Part shown: piece by piece, positions 9,640 to 21,013 of the stretch
How the letters are laid out: each line of letters opens with the position of its first letter
Numbering within the stretch: the first letter of the stretch is position 1
NCBI GenBank assembly: GCA_016748015.1
Contig: JAAOMT010000372.1
Span: forward strand, 117,400 to 181,399
DNA length: 64,000 nt
Direction of reading: 5' to 3'
Source: Geosiphon pyriformis
Lineage: Eukaryota > Glomeromycota > Glomeromycetes > Archaeosporales > Geosiphonaceae
Program-made: the position numbers and the translations under genes
Notes under the pieces: model-generated
What the model saw: only the letters and a program-made list of their open reading frames with translations
The model's database searches: none
What the model was told of the DNA's origin: nothing

Positions 9640-11812
9640 TCTCTGAATTATTGGGTTGCGCATCTTTTGTAGTAACCAGAAAACTTAAATAGTTCTGGGA
9701 ATTTGGGTTTTGGGCATATCCAGTGCCCGAATTCTATTGTTAAGATCCTGTTGGTTGTGTGAAAGAACTGGAGATTGGTTGGTGAACTACCATTGATGAT
9801 CTTCAGCTTTGTTGAGTCAATTTTGGCCTTTGAATTCCATTTTGAAGTAAGTTCTGTGGTGGTGTTTGAATTTGTTGGGGCTGATAGACTACTTGAAGCT
9901 GCGGCTAATAAATAGATTGTAACTATGGCTGATAAATTGTCGGTGTTGTCAGTTGATAAATTGGCACTTGATATACTGGTGGATGATAAAGTGGCTGCTG
10001 GGTCATAGGTATGTAATTCTAATGATATGGCTCTGAGTTTGGTAGGTTATTCGGAATTTGAAACTGGCGATTAGGATTTCAATATTGATTTTCTGATCAT
10101 TGATTATTTAAGCGATGATGGCAATTGATTTGTAGGTGTCCTTGTTTATTACAATAGTGGCAAACACATGTTTCTTGTTGCCACTGTTGATTGGTTGACA
10201 ATGATAGATGCAACTGATTCTGAAAACAATTCGTGTTTCTGGAATTATTGCATCATTGTGGTGATTGATAAATTACATGATTGTCAGTTAAGTATCCCTC
10301 TAATTTCTGATTGATAGAATCACTAAATTGTTTCAATTTGGAATTCAATTCAGATAATCTATTCATTATTAGGTTAATAGTTTGGGCATAATTAGCTTTG
10401 TGTTCAGTGGCTTCAAAATCTCGGGTGTTTGTGATGGCTGCTTGTAGATCAATAAGATGCAATGGATGTATGCGTTGCAGGATGCTACTGCATAATCCGC
10501 GAATAAACTGATTTAGGATCTGGGCCACTGTGAAATAATTGGTGTTGATAACTTGAATCTGGTGCAGATTCCTATGGAAGTATCCTAAGTAAGTAATAAC
10601 TGCTTTATTTTCTTCTTGTTTGATGGTAGTGAATGTGTTTGCTAGCCTGTTAATACTGTTATTGTTGCTGAAGTATCTTAAAAACTCAATTTTGAATGCA
10701 TTGAAATCTTGCAGTTTGTTGACCAGACTTTGGTACCATAAATTGGCAGTATTCTGGAGAAAATATGGGATGACTTGTATGGCTCTGATGTCATTCCATC
10801 CATTAGCTGCAATGGCTTTCTCTATATCATTTAGCCATACTTGGGCATTATCCTCTTTACTGGTGAATTTTTCGAGTTTGGCTATTGGTGTGTATACCAT
10901 TGGATCTAAGTTGGGTTGTGGTTGCTGCTGAATTTGTTGTTGAGATAGTGGTTGTGGTTGTTGTTGCTGTTGGGCATTTGGTGGAGCTAGTGGTAGATTG
11001 ATCATGATTACTGGAAGTAAGTGCTGATTAATTATGTCAGGGTTTTGATTATTCTGATTTTCCAGAGTTTGATTAACCAGAGTTTTAATTTCTAAATGTT
11101 CTAGAATCAGGTTTTGCTTATTAACTTCCTGATCGCTACTCTTTTTTTCCTTGGAGTTGGTTATTTCCCAAGGACTAATGGCTCCGAAATCTGGTTGTGA
11201 TGGTGGTGATTGAATTCCAGATGGTGTTGAGGATCATGATTTAAATTTTTCAAAATAATTGCCATATGTTCCTAATAACTCTGCCTTCTTTTGTTTACTT
11301 TGGAATGAGATTCTGTTTAGTAACGTTGTCACACTTGTGGTAGCTGTGTTTATTATATTGATAGTGCTTCCAGATGTGTGGTAATATGATGGATTAGCAG
11401 GTCAATCAAATCTTTGTTTCTTCCAAGTGGGTAGTTGGATTTGCTTTGGTGTTCCTGTTGATGTTTGTAGCCTTCCTTTGCCTTTGTCTGCAAAAGTGAT
11501 AGGAAATTTCTGTTTGGTGTATTTTTCAATTTCCCTGTTTATTTTTGTAATTAGAAGTGCAAATAGGTAATTTTGTAGAAGGGTAATGCTTTAGAGTAAT
11601 TTACTAAAGAAGTTGTTGAAGGCAAATTCTGGATCTCCTTGGCCTCCCAAGTAATATACTATTCTTTTATTGACATAGCAATTGAAAGCTGATTTGGCTG
11701 GCCAACTATTATTTGTTAATCTGAGATAAGTGTAATAGTATTGGAATAAGAATTTTGCAAATCCTAAATGGTTTGTTCCTATTTCTTCGGATTCTGCTAT
11801 TGTTTGGATAAT
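9640..11812 (-). pseudogene. Family B Gag with CCHC zinc knuckle
   Basis: The Gag reading starts near 11812 (APIIIIQTIAESEEIG; the expected ATG reads ACA) and continues with stops through a polar N-terminal half. The 10253-11005 frame has the Gln-rich run QQQQQPQPLSQQQIQQQ and the capsid-like core: VYTPIAKLEKFTSKEDNAQVWL, FLQNTANLWYQSLV, FKIEFLRYFSNNNS and TYLGYFHRNL. A CCHC knuckle, CHYCNKQGHLQINC, lies at 10121-10162. Its role is particle assembly and RNA binding. Confidence 0.8.
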
Positions 11813-11844
11813 TATGATTGGTGCTGTTTTCTGTAGAATTAGTA

Positions 11845-11861
11845 CCTCACAGAGAGCACCA
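11845..11861 (-). promoter_or_regulatory. Primer-binding site of element B
   Basis: On the minus strand TGGTGCTCTCTGTGAGG starts two bases inside the LTR end. The same 17 bases occur in family C element C2. Confidence 0.7.
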
Positions 11862-11863
11862 AA

Positions 11864-12742
11864 TGTTACAGATAATTATTTGGAGTCTCAAATCAAATAA
11901 CAAATCCATAACTTGGTGCTCAATATCTTGACAATGTTGGTGATGTTGGTTGTATTTGAAGGTTTTAGAGTTGAGTCTTTTGTATAATAGACAGAGATTC
12001 TTTGTCGATGTTATTCACAGTTTTCTTGTAAGTTGTTTCCCAATTTCTTTCTTAGCTTGGTGGCCGGATTTATTCTGGCATTTGTGCCCTTCTGGTAAGC
12101 TATCCAATAATATATATATAATTCTACCCTTATTTCTGGGTCTTTTACCAGGCTATCTATGACGTCAATAACTCAGTGCTTTAATTTTCAATCAAGTTTT
12201 AGTAAACAACAAAATCAAAATAAAGAAAATAAAAATGAAAAGAAAGAAAATAAAAGAATGAGCCAAGGTGATGAACAAGTTAGTATCCCATCAATAGCCA
12301 TGATCAAGAGCTATTGGTCCAGTGTAGTTAAGTATCAGTTACTATCAACATGAAGTGTTAATAGTAGAGAGTAAATGGAGATATGAAATAATTATTTATT
12401 TGATGATTATAAATTGGAAAGTTGTTTAGATGAAATCTAGACTGAGAGGTTTTTTTAACTACTGGGTTCTCTTTTTTCTACTTCTAATGTTACCATTATA
12501 TATACATAATTGATGTTCTATAAGATCACTTATATTCTCAAGCAATGTGCTATAATTTCTTGAGCAATGCTCACATTGCTAAGCAATGTATCCTAATTTC
12601 TGACATTGCTTCACATTTTTGAACAATGTGTTATGTTTTTCTGATATTGCTCTATATTGCTGAGCAATGTGTTCATGTGCTAAATACTATTCACTTATTG
12701 GTTTATTATTTTTCTATATCTGTTTTCTTTTCATAAGTAACA
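11864..12742 (-). repeat. Family B 5' LTR
   Basis: An 879-bp LTR with TGTTAC and GTAACA ends. U3 holds inverted GCAATGTG/CACATTGC units at about 12530-12690; TATATATAA on the minus strand sits at 12496-12504, just downstream of the array. It is similar to the 3' LTR, most visible differences being transitions. Confidence 0.9.
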
Positions 12743-13380
12743 GTGATCAACAATCTTCTGGTAAGTAATTTATAATTTTTGTACATGCTTTATCCATTTG
12801 CAGGAGTCTTTTACCAGGCAATCCTTGACATCAATAATTCAGTGCTTAATCCTTAATCAATTTAGTAAACAACAAAAGAAATAACAATAGAAAAAAAAAA
12901 AAAACAATGAAATAAAAAAAATAAGCCAAGACAATTTTTTCAAGTTAGTATTCTATTAATAGCCATGATCAAGAACTATTGTTTTAGTGTGATTAAGTAT
13001 GAATTACTATTAACATGAAGTGTTGATAGTAGAAAGTAGATTGAGATAGTAAATAATTATTTATTAATATTTGTGATATAAAAGATTGCTTAGATCAAAT
13101 CTAAACTAAAAGGTCTGTTTTTTTACTTCTAATACTACTGCTATATATACATAATTGAATTTCTTAATTTCTCAATTCTTCACACCAGGAATCCTGGACT
13201 TTCTGGAATCCTGGAATTTTTTTGAAAGGAATTCTGGAATTCTGGAATTCTGTGATTCCTTGTATGAGAATTCTGAAATTTCTGGAATTCTGTAATTCCT
13301 TTGATAAGAATTCTGGAATTTCATATTTACTATTGTCACTTCTGATTGGCTAAAAAACAATGAAGTAGAAAATTTGAACA
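12743..13380 (-). repeat. Family B LTR, right fragment of the split copy
   Basis: From 12743 the sequence resumes the LTR interrupted at 2667: CTTCTGGTAAGT, TTTTACCAGGCAATCC, the TCAATAATTCAGTGCTT block and the TATATATACATAATTG box follow in order. After about 13165 the U3 array differs from that in B: it consists of CTGGAATTC-like units (13180-13325) instead of CACATTGC units. The tail ACTATTGTCACTTCTGATTGG resembles the normal LTR end, and GAACA at 13376-13380 is the probable terminus. Confidence 0.75.
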
Positions 13381-13630
13381 TAAATAAGATGAACTATTTT
13401 ATATTCATAAAATTTTAGACAATGGATCATACAAGTTAAGACTTGATGACAAAGTACTAGCAAAAGTTGCACATGGAGATTAATTAAAACATTATTATTT
13501 CAGAAACAATCTTGAACTATTAATTCCACAAATTGATATACATTCCCCTTTAATTAATCCTGAAAATATTCCCTAAAATTTAGAACCAATAGTTATAATA
13601 GAACAACAATCAAACTTGAATACTTAATTT
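13381..13630 (+). pseudogene. Family A (A2) Pol C-terminus
   Basis: LFYIHKILDNGSYKLR followed by LDDKVLAKVAHGD and LKHYYF is the typical gypsy integrase C-terminal module. It continues the fragment at 2275-2463 with a gap of missing sequence. The frame ends near 13627 and is followed by ORF3. Confidence 0.65.
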
Positions 13631-13789
13631 AACATTTTTACAAATAACTCCTTTAAAAATACACAAAACATAAAACAAAAATAGTAAATAATTACAAAAA
13701 ATACTTAAATCCAAAAACAAATAAAACTTGATACCCAAAAATAATTTTTCTTATTCTTTTTAAAATTTTATTATTTAGTCATTTTTATT

Positions 13790-14495
13790 ATGATTATTTC
13801 TTGGAATATTCAACAAATATTCCAAAAATTAATGTTAACCTTGAAAACACTTTCTGACTTATCCATAATAAATAATAAAAGTCAAATTAATTACATTCAA
13901 AAAAACCATAACACCAATAGTAAATAATTCTCAAAATTATCACCCTTATAGAAAAAAAACAAGAGGATACTCTGGAAATCAATTACCAGAACTTTTGAAG
14001 CAAGCATTAAAAAAAAACTTTTTATTGACTTCTATTAATATTTCACCAAATACCACAATCTAACAAAAACTTTTACTACTTTTCAATGAACAAAACAATG
14101 ACCATACCCTTATTTATAAATATTTTTATATTGGAAAAACACTTTATAAATAAAAACTAGAATTTACAACAACAAACCTCACTTCTGAAGCTATATAAAA
14201 ACAAATTTACAATAAATTCAAGACAGCAGCTGGACCAACAAATACTTGCTATAAACTTAGAACTGCATTTAGACTTTATGATTTATTCAACACTTGTAAA
14301 AATGTCTTACAAAATCCAATACTTTATTCAATGAAGATTCAATATATTAGAAAGCTTACAGAACTGAAATTTCAACAATTTTTAGACCAAATCACTTTAA
14401 TTATTTTGGACTACTATCTTGATATTACAAATAGTGCTTGGATTTTAACAAAGCTCAGTTTTGAGGAGAAGATTATGTTACTAGTAGAATTTTAA
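13790..14495 (+). pseudogene. Family A ORF3, unrecognised post-integrase protein (about 234 aa)
   Basis: I do not recognise it. The reading begins MIISWNIQQIFQKL at 13790, shifts by one base near 13930, and continues SQNYHPYRKKTRGYSGNQ, LPELLKQALKKNF, IYNKFKTAAGPTN, LRTAFRLYDLFN and IRKLTELKFQQFL to TKLSFEEKIMLLVEF. The stop at 14493-14495 lies 20 nt inside the 3' LTR, so the polypurine tract is coding. In-frame stops mark decay. Size and place match ORF3 of families B and C. It is basic at the start and helix-rich afterwards. Confidence 0.55.
14461..14475 (+). promoter_or_regulatory. Polypurine tract of A2
   Basis: TTGAGGAGAAGATTA directly precedes the LTR start, so 14476-15406 is a 3' LTR of a plus-strand element. 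Confidence 0.7.
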
Positions 14496-15406
14496 CTATT
14501 AATTAACATGAAATTATTCTTATAATTTTTATTATTAATTAGCATATATTATTATTATTTCAATTATTATTTATTATTTAACCAAATTATCAAATATTAT
14601 TATTTAATTAATAACTCAATTTGTACCATAGAAATTAAGATGATCAAATTACACAATACTCTGAACCATTTAATATAGTCAAAATTCGCCAAAATTGATG
14701 AAAATTTGCCGAAATAATTAATAGTTTGTAGAAATAACTTGTAGTTTACCAAAATGTATCTTTAATTTACTGAAATTAGAGCAAAAAGAAAGGTGCAAGT
14801 TCAAAGACTAGTATTACAACAAATTATATAAAAGAAGAGCTTTTCTTTTCAAGAAAATGTATCTTCCCATAGTGTCTTACTATAGTATCTTATTTTAAAT
14901 ATTTTAATTAGAACAAATTATCTTTTATACATCTTAAATAAAAATTAAATATTCAAAAACCAAATTCTTTAAATTGTTATACTTGAAATTTTCTTAACAC
15001 AACTACCAATTTTAGCAATTTGTTAGTAACTCTAGGCCTGGATAGAAAACATTTTCTTTAACACAATTCTATTTCTTTTACTTTTCTTATCATAATTATT
15101 AGGATAGTCTACAGACAAAATTCCTGTAGAAGAGTTGACTTTCACAGCAAAGTAACTATACATTTTTAGTGAGCTTTTAGATGAGCAATTCTTGAAAAAG
15201 AGTTGATATTTATTACAATGTAACTACACAAAGTAACTGGGATGGAATTGGTTATTTTACTTATAAGTTTAGCAGTTCAAATTATAGAAGATAATTTGAA
15301 GATAAATTCAGTTATTGGAGGTTCAACTGCTTTCAGAAAATATAAAATTAGCAACAAACAAACAGTAACAACATTCAAAAAAAAAGACCAAAAACCTCCA
15401 GTAACA
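14476..15406 (+). repeat. Family A 3' LTR of A2
   Basis: A 931-bp LTR (TGTTAC to GTAACA), inverted relative to 1196-2166. It contains the degenerate TTCGCCGAAATT-type array (about 14690-14790), a TATATAAAAG box near 14827, and the GGCCTGGATAG block. The right flank ATGG lies within a family C coding sequence, so A2 is inserted in C1. Confidence 0.85.
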
Positions 15407-18400
15407 ATGGCTTAAAAAAGCCAAAGTCTTACTTAACTATAAATTTTGTGAGTTAATTATTAAATGTGGTAAGAAGTCTATTGTAGTTAAGTATCATTAT
15501 TGGACAACTCTGCCAATATCCAAGCAAAAAAAACAATTAGATAAATCAGATGATAAAGAAAGCAATAAAGAAAAAAATAAAAAAGAACAAAAAAAAACTG
15601 TTGAACTTATCTATATTATTTTTACTAACAATAACAAGCCAATAGACAATGTTAAAACTGACAAAAAAAGAATTATTATAAATGGCAAGCTAATTTGTTG
15701 GTCATATTATGACATACTCAAAAGAATTTTTAACAGAAAATCTGACAAAAAAACCAAATACAGTTATTGGTAGTATAGTTCTTGTGTCTAGTACTGGTGC
15801 AATAAGCCATTGTATTCTTCCAATAATGAATACAAATTCTGTCTAATCTATTACAAAGATTGAGAATCTATTAGCTTAATACCAAAAAAAAATACAAGAA
15901 GTGCAAAAGTCTTTTAAAAATAAATAATCAGAAATACAGTCATTAATAATAAAACAAAAAAAACTTTCTTCAGAAGAAAAAAAGATAGACATTGAAAATC
16001 TGTTGGCTAGAAACAGTCCAGTTATCTCAAAAAAAATAATATCTTTGAACATATCTATGTAATACAACATACTATTATCACTAAAAAAACTTGTTTTATT
16101 TATCTAAATTTTATCAGTCCAATTATTATGATAATAAGTTTATTAAAAAAAAAATAAACCAGATGAAAAATTTTGAATTTATACAAGAAACCAAAAGTAA
16201 ATAAGCTTTTTCAGTTGTAGTAATATTCAAAAAAGATAAAACTTTACACTTCTGTGTTAATTACTGTTAATTAAATACCATTATTAAAAGAAACATATAT
16301 TTATTTTCTAAAATTAATGCAATATTAAACCAATTCAATAGTGCTGCTTTCTTCTTAACTATCAACTTAACTGCCAAATTTTAACAAATAGAGATGAATT
16401 TAAAAAGCAGAAAAAAAACTATTTTTATTATTAAATATAATACTTACAAATTTATAATTATGTCTTTTGGTCTTACCAATGTTTTTTTCACTTTTTAATG
16501 CTTAATAAACAAAGTATTTAAATCAGTAAAAGAAAACTTTGTTCTAGTCTATTTAAACAACATAATAATATATTCAAAAACCTAATATAAATATTTTAAA
16601 CATTTACAAAAGATTTTTGATCTTTTTATAAATATTGATTTCAAGATTAACTCAATTAAATCTTTCTTTGAACAATAATTTACATAGTTCTTTGGACATT
16701 TTATTACAAAAGATGAAATTTTTTCTGATCCTGCCAAGATTAAAAAAGTCCAAAATATTAAATAGTTAATAAATATTCATAAATTATGCTTTTTCTTTGG
16801 TTTGGTATTTTATTATCACAAATTTGTTAAAAATTTCTCCAAAATTGTCTTTCCTTTTAATTAGCTACTCAAAAAAACTGTCAATTATTACTGAGGCATA
16901 TATTAACAAAAAGCTTTTGAAACTTTGAAGAAAAAACTAATTATTAAATCAATTTTCAAGCAATCTAATCTGAATCAATCTTTTATTTTCTATATTGATA
17001 TATTTGGCTTTGGACTTGATACTGTTCTATTATAAAAAAATAAAGATAATAAAAAGCATGTTATAGTATATGTTAGCTGATTTCTCTTTTCAGCAGAACA
17101 GAATTACTTAGTCACAAAATAGAAATACTTAGCAGTAGTATAGTCTACCAACTACTGAAGTTAGTATCTTCTTGGTATAAAGTTTTTGGTAATAACAAAT
17201 TACCAAGCTTTGGTTTGGCTGTGTAACAAAAAGAAGCTAAAACACAAATAAATAATTTACTGAATACTTTATCTAAATAAATTTGACTGTAACATTTAAT
17301 ATTACAAAAGAGCAAATTATCAAAATACTAATACTCTTTCTAAACTTACCATCCAATAACAGTACAATTTTTTCAAATCAGACCAACCTAATTATTAGTA
17401 ATTTTTCTTTTAATAAACACAATAATAGATATGAATAACTATTCTGCCTTAATAGAATTTCTGAGTAAAAAATAATATCCACCAGACTATATTCAACAGC
17501 AAAAAAAATATTTGTGCAACAATTAAATTTCTATTTAATCTACTAGAGTCAACTTTACAAAAGAAATAGAAAAAATTTTAACTGTTTTCAAAGAGTTATT
17601 AAATTTGAAGAAAAAAAATTGTAATTTATAATATGTACACTAATTCATTAATTAAACACTTTGAAAAAACAAAAACAATTTAAAAAACCTTAGCTCACTA
17701 TTATTGGCTTATTTTGAAAAAAAACATTGCTAAATACATTAAAACCTGTAATATCTGCCAAAGAAAAAAGAAACCCAATTGCAAGAAAAATATTTATTCC
17801 ATTTCTATTGACCAACTATTTGACAAAATTGGCATAGATATTGTTGGATCTTTAACAATAATTCCTAATAACAACAAATATATTATTACAATTACCAATT
17901 ATTTTACAAAGTAGATAAAAACAAAAGCTATTTCAGACTAAACAACAGTCTCTATAGCCAATTTTATTTATAAAAATATTATTTGCTATTATGACTGCTT
18001 CAAAAAACTTTTATTTGATAAAAAAAAAAATTTTCTTAGTATATTAGTTAAAAAACTTTGCAGAAAAATATAAATATATTATAAACTTTATTTTTTACTA
18101 TTTTTAACAAATGGTCTAGTAAAATGTTTTAACAGAAAACTATGTAAAACATTAGCCAAAACCAGTAAAGAAACAAACTTATAAAACAAAGTATTGCTTT
18201 CAGTTTTATTTGCTTATAAAACTGTGAATCATAATATAACAAGTTATAAACCTTTTTATCTGCTCTATAGATAAATGACAACTTTACCAATAAAAACTAA
18301 TATTGAAACAATACTATTTGAAAAAATCACAATAAAAAATTACAAAGATATTTTGCAAAGAAGACTTGATACTATTCTTGACTTCTTAGTAAAAACATAA

Positions 18401-18698
18401 ATAATTGTCTTTGAAAAAATAAAACAGTTTTAAGAAAAACTTAAGAAAAAAAAAACCTATAAAACACTTTTTTTAAGTGTTAACAACTTAATTTTGAAAT
18501 ATTGCTTAAACAGAAACAATGTTTATAATGATAAATTCTTTAGCCAATGAAAAAAACTTTTTATAGTTAACAAAGTTTTAAACAATAGTTCTTATATTCT
18601 ACAAGATCAATATAAAACAATCTTCAATGATTACTCTGTTTATGGTACATGACTCAAAAAATATTACAAATGACCTGATTGGTTATTTGTCATAATAA
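15407..18698 (+). pseudogene. C1 Pol remnant (Cys-cluster, RT, RNase H, integrase)
   Basis: Translation across many stops gives, in order: linker KLICWSYYDIL, degraded Cys-cluster (WCNKPLYSS, FCLIYYKD), RT with LVYLNNIIIYS where active copies have YLDD, RNase H (FGLDTVLL, then NYLVTK), the integrase zinc domain (CNICQRKKK), FDKIGIDIVGSL at 17810-17850, and the C-terminal module. Missing catalytic residues and stops rule out activity. The sequence is valuable as the most mutated member of family C. Confidence 0.8.
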
Positions 18699-19341
18699 TA
18701 TTATGGTTGAAACCCATACTTTTTATTAGTTATTACATGTATTAGTTACTGATATCATATAATTAGCCACTCTATTTTTAGATAGTAATTATTGACTTAA
18801 TTATTGACCACTTTTAATAACTATATAAGCAATGAATCTCTTAACTATAGAAATACATATTAGAAATCAAAGAAATAAAATAAATAAAATAACAACTTTC
18901 ATCTCAATTCTTTTCTTATTGCTAATTTTCTTTTCTTTACCTTTAAGTATTTAAACATTTTAAAATAAAAGATTACTTGTTGATTATTCCTTATTTTTTT
19001 CTGAAACATGTAATTATAGCATTTGAAGATTATTGAATAAAACATGATTAAAGAGTACATTTAATATCTGATATTGAATTCTAAAAGCACTAAAGTGAGA
19101 CATAGAATTATACCAGTGTGTAATCATTTGTTGACAATATAGATTATCCCTCTACCTTCAGATTCCCTGGTTATCTTTTAAAAAGTATAGTGACTGAGAT
19201 ATTTTATAAGACTAATCTCACATATTAAATCCATACTTATTTAATTCATTCTTTGAAGTTAAATTCTCTTTGATTCTTTTTATCATCTTACAATTTTGTT
19301 TTTTCTTACTATCTATTAGCTTGTTACTTCAACCCATAACA
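18699..19341 (+). repeat. Solo family C LTR inside C1
   Basis: A complete LTR (starts TATTATGG, ends ATAACA) interrupts C1 between GATTGGTTATTTGTC and the ATCAGATATAAATA block just before ORF3. Flanks ATAA (18695-18698) and GTAA (19342-19345) resemble a 4-bp target duplication with one transition. No internal region is attached, so it likely arose by LTR-LTR recombination. Only about two 12-bp U3 units remain. Confidence 0.85.
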
Positions 19342-19421
19342 GTAATACTAATCTAAATAATTAGCAAAAATCAGATATAAATAAATATATCATTTTCAAA
19401 ACAGAGATATTTTTAATTGAC

Positions 19422-20038
19422 ATAAACAATTATTTTTTAGATCAAAACATTCAAAATATTTTCTATATTTTTCATAAGTATTAGATCAAAAATTATCTAA
19501 ATGCTACTTTGACCATTAAAAAACAGACCACTATAATAAATAATAGTAAAATACATATTGTTATTAGACCAAAAAAAACCACTATCAAAAAAGAAAAAAT
19601 TGGTAGCAAAATAAATAAATATTTGCTAAAAAGTATAATACTAATAATATTTATATTTTTTATCACAATTAAAAAAACAATTAATGAAATTTTGCTTATA
19701 GACAAAAACTTGTTATATAGAAAACAACTAGAACTCTATGATTATCTTGGTGAAATTATAAAAAATATAAAGTTTATAAAAAAACAACTTCAAAAATACA
19801 AGTAAAAATTCTGAGTATTATATAGTTAAATGTCTTATAAAAATTTGGTCTTTTGAATACAAAACTTATTTTATCTCAAATATTATATATATTATCTACA
19901 AAAAATTTCACCAAATTAATTAGTTTTGAGTTAAACAAAACTTTTCAAATAGATTATTTTATAAATAACTTAATTTTGCCGAAGCTTAATTTTTTTGAAG
20001 AGAATAATATTATGATTGAAACTCATATTTTTTATTAA
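19422..20038 (+). pseudogene. Family C ORF3 in C1, decayed
   Basis: NNYFLDQNIQN begins at 19422, where the Met codon of other copies reads ATA. Blocks TIKKQTTI, VIRPKKTTIKKEKIGSKINKYLL and LLIDKNLLYRKQLELYDYLGEI follow, then frameshifts and stops. The frame ends ETHIFY-stop inside the LTR as in C3. Function unknown. Confidence 0.6.
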
Positions 20039-20682
20039 TTATTACATATATTAGTCATTGATATCATATAATTAGCCATCCTATTTTTAGATAATAATTA
20101 TTGATCTGATCAATAATTTGATTGTTGACTATTTTTTATAGCTATATAAGTAATGAGTTTTTTAGATATAAAAATATCAATATAACAAATAATCAAAGTA
20201 ACAAAATAAAATTCACTATTAATTATTTTTTGTTATATTATTTCTTTCTTTTTTCTTATTTTTAAGTATCTAAACATCTTGGAATAAAAGAATACTTGTT
20301 GACATTTACATATCTTATTTTTTTTTCTTTTTAATTTATATTGTTAAAATTAGCCTAAGAAGTAATTGCTTGCTTTTGTAATTTATTAAATAAAAAAATG
20401 ATTAAAAAACATAATAATAGTTGTTATTAATTTTAAGAATTGTTAAGGTAAAACATAAAATAATAGCAGCAGTATTATCTTATTGACAATTACAGACTAT
20501 TTTTTTATCTTTAAATTTCCAAAAAAAAGTTATAACTGTAATTTTTATAAGATTAATTACATACATTGAATTCTTACTTATTCAATTTACTTTTTTATTG
20601 TAATTCTTTCTTTGATTATTTTTATTATTTACAATTTTGTTCTCTTTTGTTATTTGTTAACTTGTTATTTTAATTTGTAATA
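20008..20682 (+). repeat. Family C 3' LTR of C1
   Basis: It starts TATTATGATTG after a degraded polypurine tract (TTTGAAGAGAATAA) and ends GTAATA, where other copies have GTAACA. The TATATAAG box and about three decayed 12-bp units are visible near 20100-20150. Right flank ATAC. Confidence 0.78.
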
Positions 20683-21013
20683 ATACTATTAACCAAAAAT
20701 ATTTTTATAAAATATTATTTGTTTTTATAGTTAAAAAACTTTTTAAATAATTGTATTATTATAAGCTATAAAAAAAATAATAGTTGTTTTTTTTTATAAT
20801 TATAAAAATACAAAAAAAAGTTTTTTAATATTTTAAATTATTATTTTATATTGTTTATTTTTAATAATTGTAAATATTATTATACAATATAAAAAAACCA
20901 ATATTATTTTATTATTTTAATTATTATTTTAAATAAAACTATTGTTTATTGTTATTACCAAATTAGAATTAGTATATTAATTATTTTATATACAGTTAAC
21001 TCTTTTTAAATAT
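20683..21013. other. A+T-rich spacer between C1 and C2
   Basis: 331 bp, almost pure A/T with short homopolymers. I see no gene, repeat border or regulatory signal in it. ATAT at 21010-21013 is the target duplication of C2. Confidence 0.7.

Larger units (their letters stand above)
2668..12742 (-). mobile_element. Full-length family B Ty3/gypsy element with dUTPase
   Basis: A 10.1-kb element on the minus strand with two LTRs (11864-12742 as 5', 2668-3556 as 3'), a primer-binding site, a polypurine tract, and the order Gag, protease, Cys-rich module, dUTPase, RT, RNase H, integrase, ORF3. It is inserted in an older LTR of its own family. The flanks GTGG (2664-2667) and GTGA (12743-12746) look like a 4-bp target duplication with one mutation. 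All frames contain stops, so the copy is probably inactive. The PR-dUTPase-RT order is unusual. Confidence 0.9.
15407..20682 (+). mobile_element. Family C element C1, decayed 3' half
   Basis: From 15407 the sequence aligns to the linker between protease and RT of family C (compare 44023 in C3) and runs through RT, RNase H, integrase and ORF3 to a 3' LTR. It is much richer in A+T than its relatives and nearly every difference is C-to-T or G-to-A. The 5' half is absent and probably lies left of the window, separated by the A2/B insertions. A solo LTR sits at 18699-19341. Confidence 0.85.

Noticed and set aside
13172-13381. 69-aa minus-strand frame with repeated Asn-Ser-Arg-Ile-Pro
   Set aside because: It is the translation of the CTGGAATTC array in an LTR, not a protein gene.
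20683-21013. Possible centromere- or origin-like A+T block
   Set aside because: A+T richness is general in the spacers here; nothing specific supports such a role.
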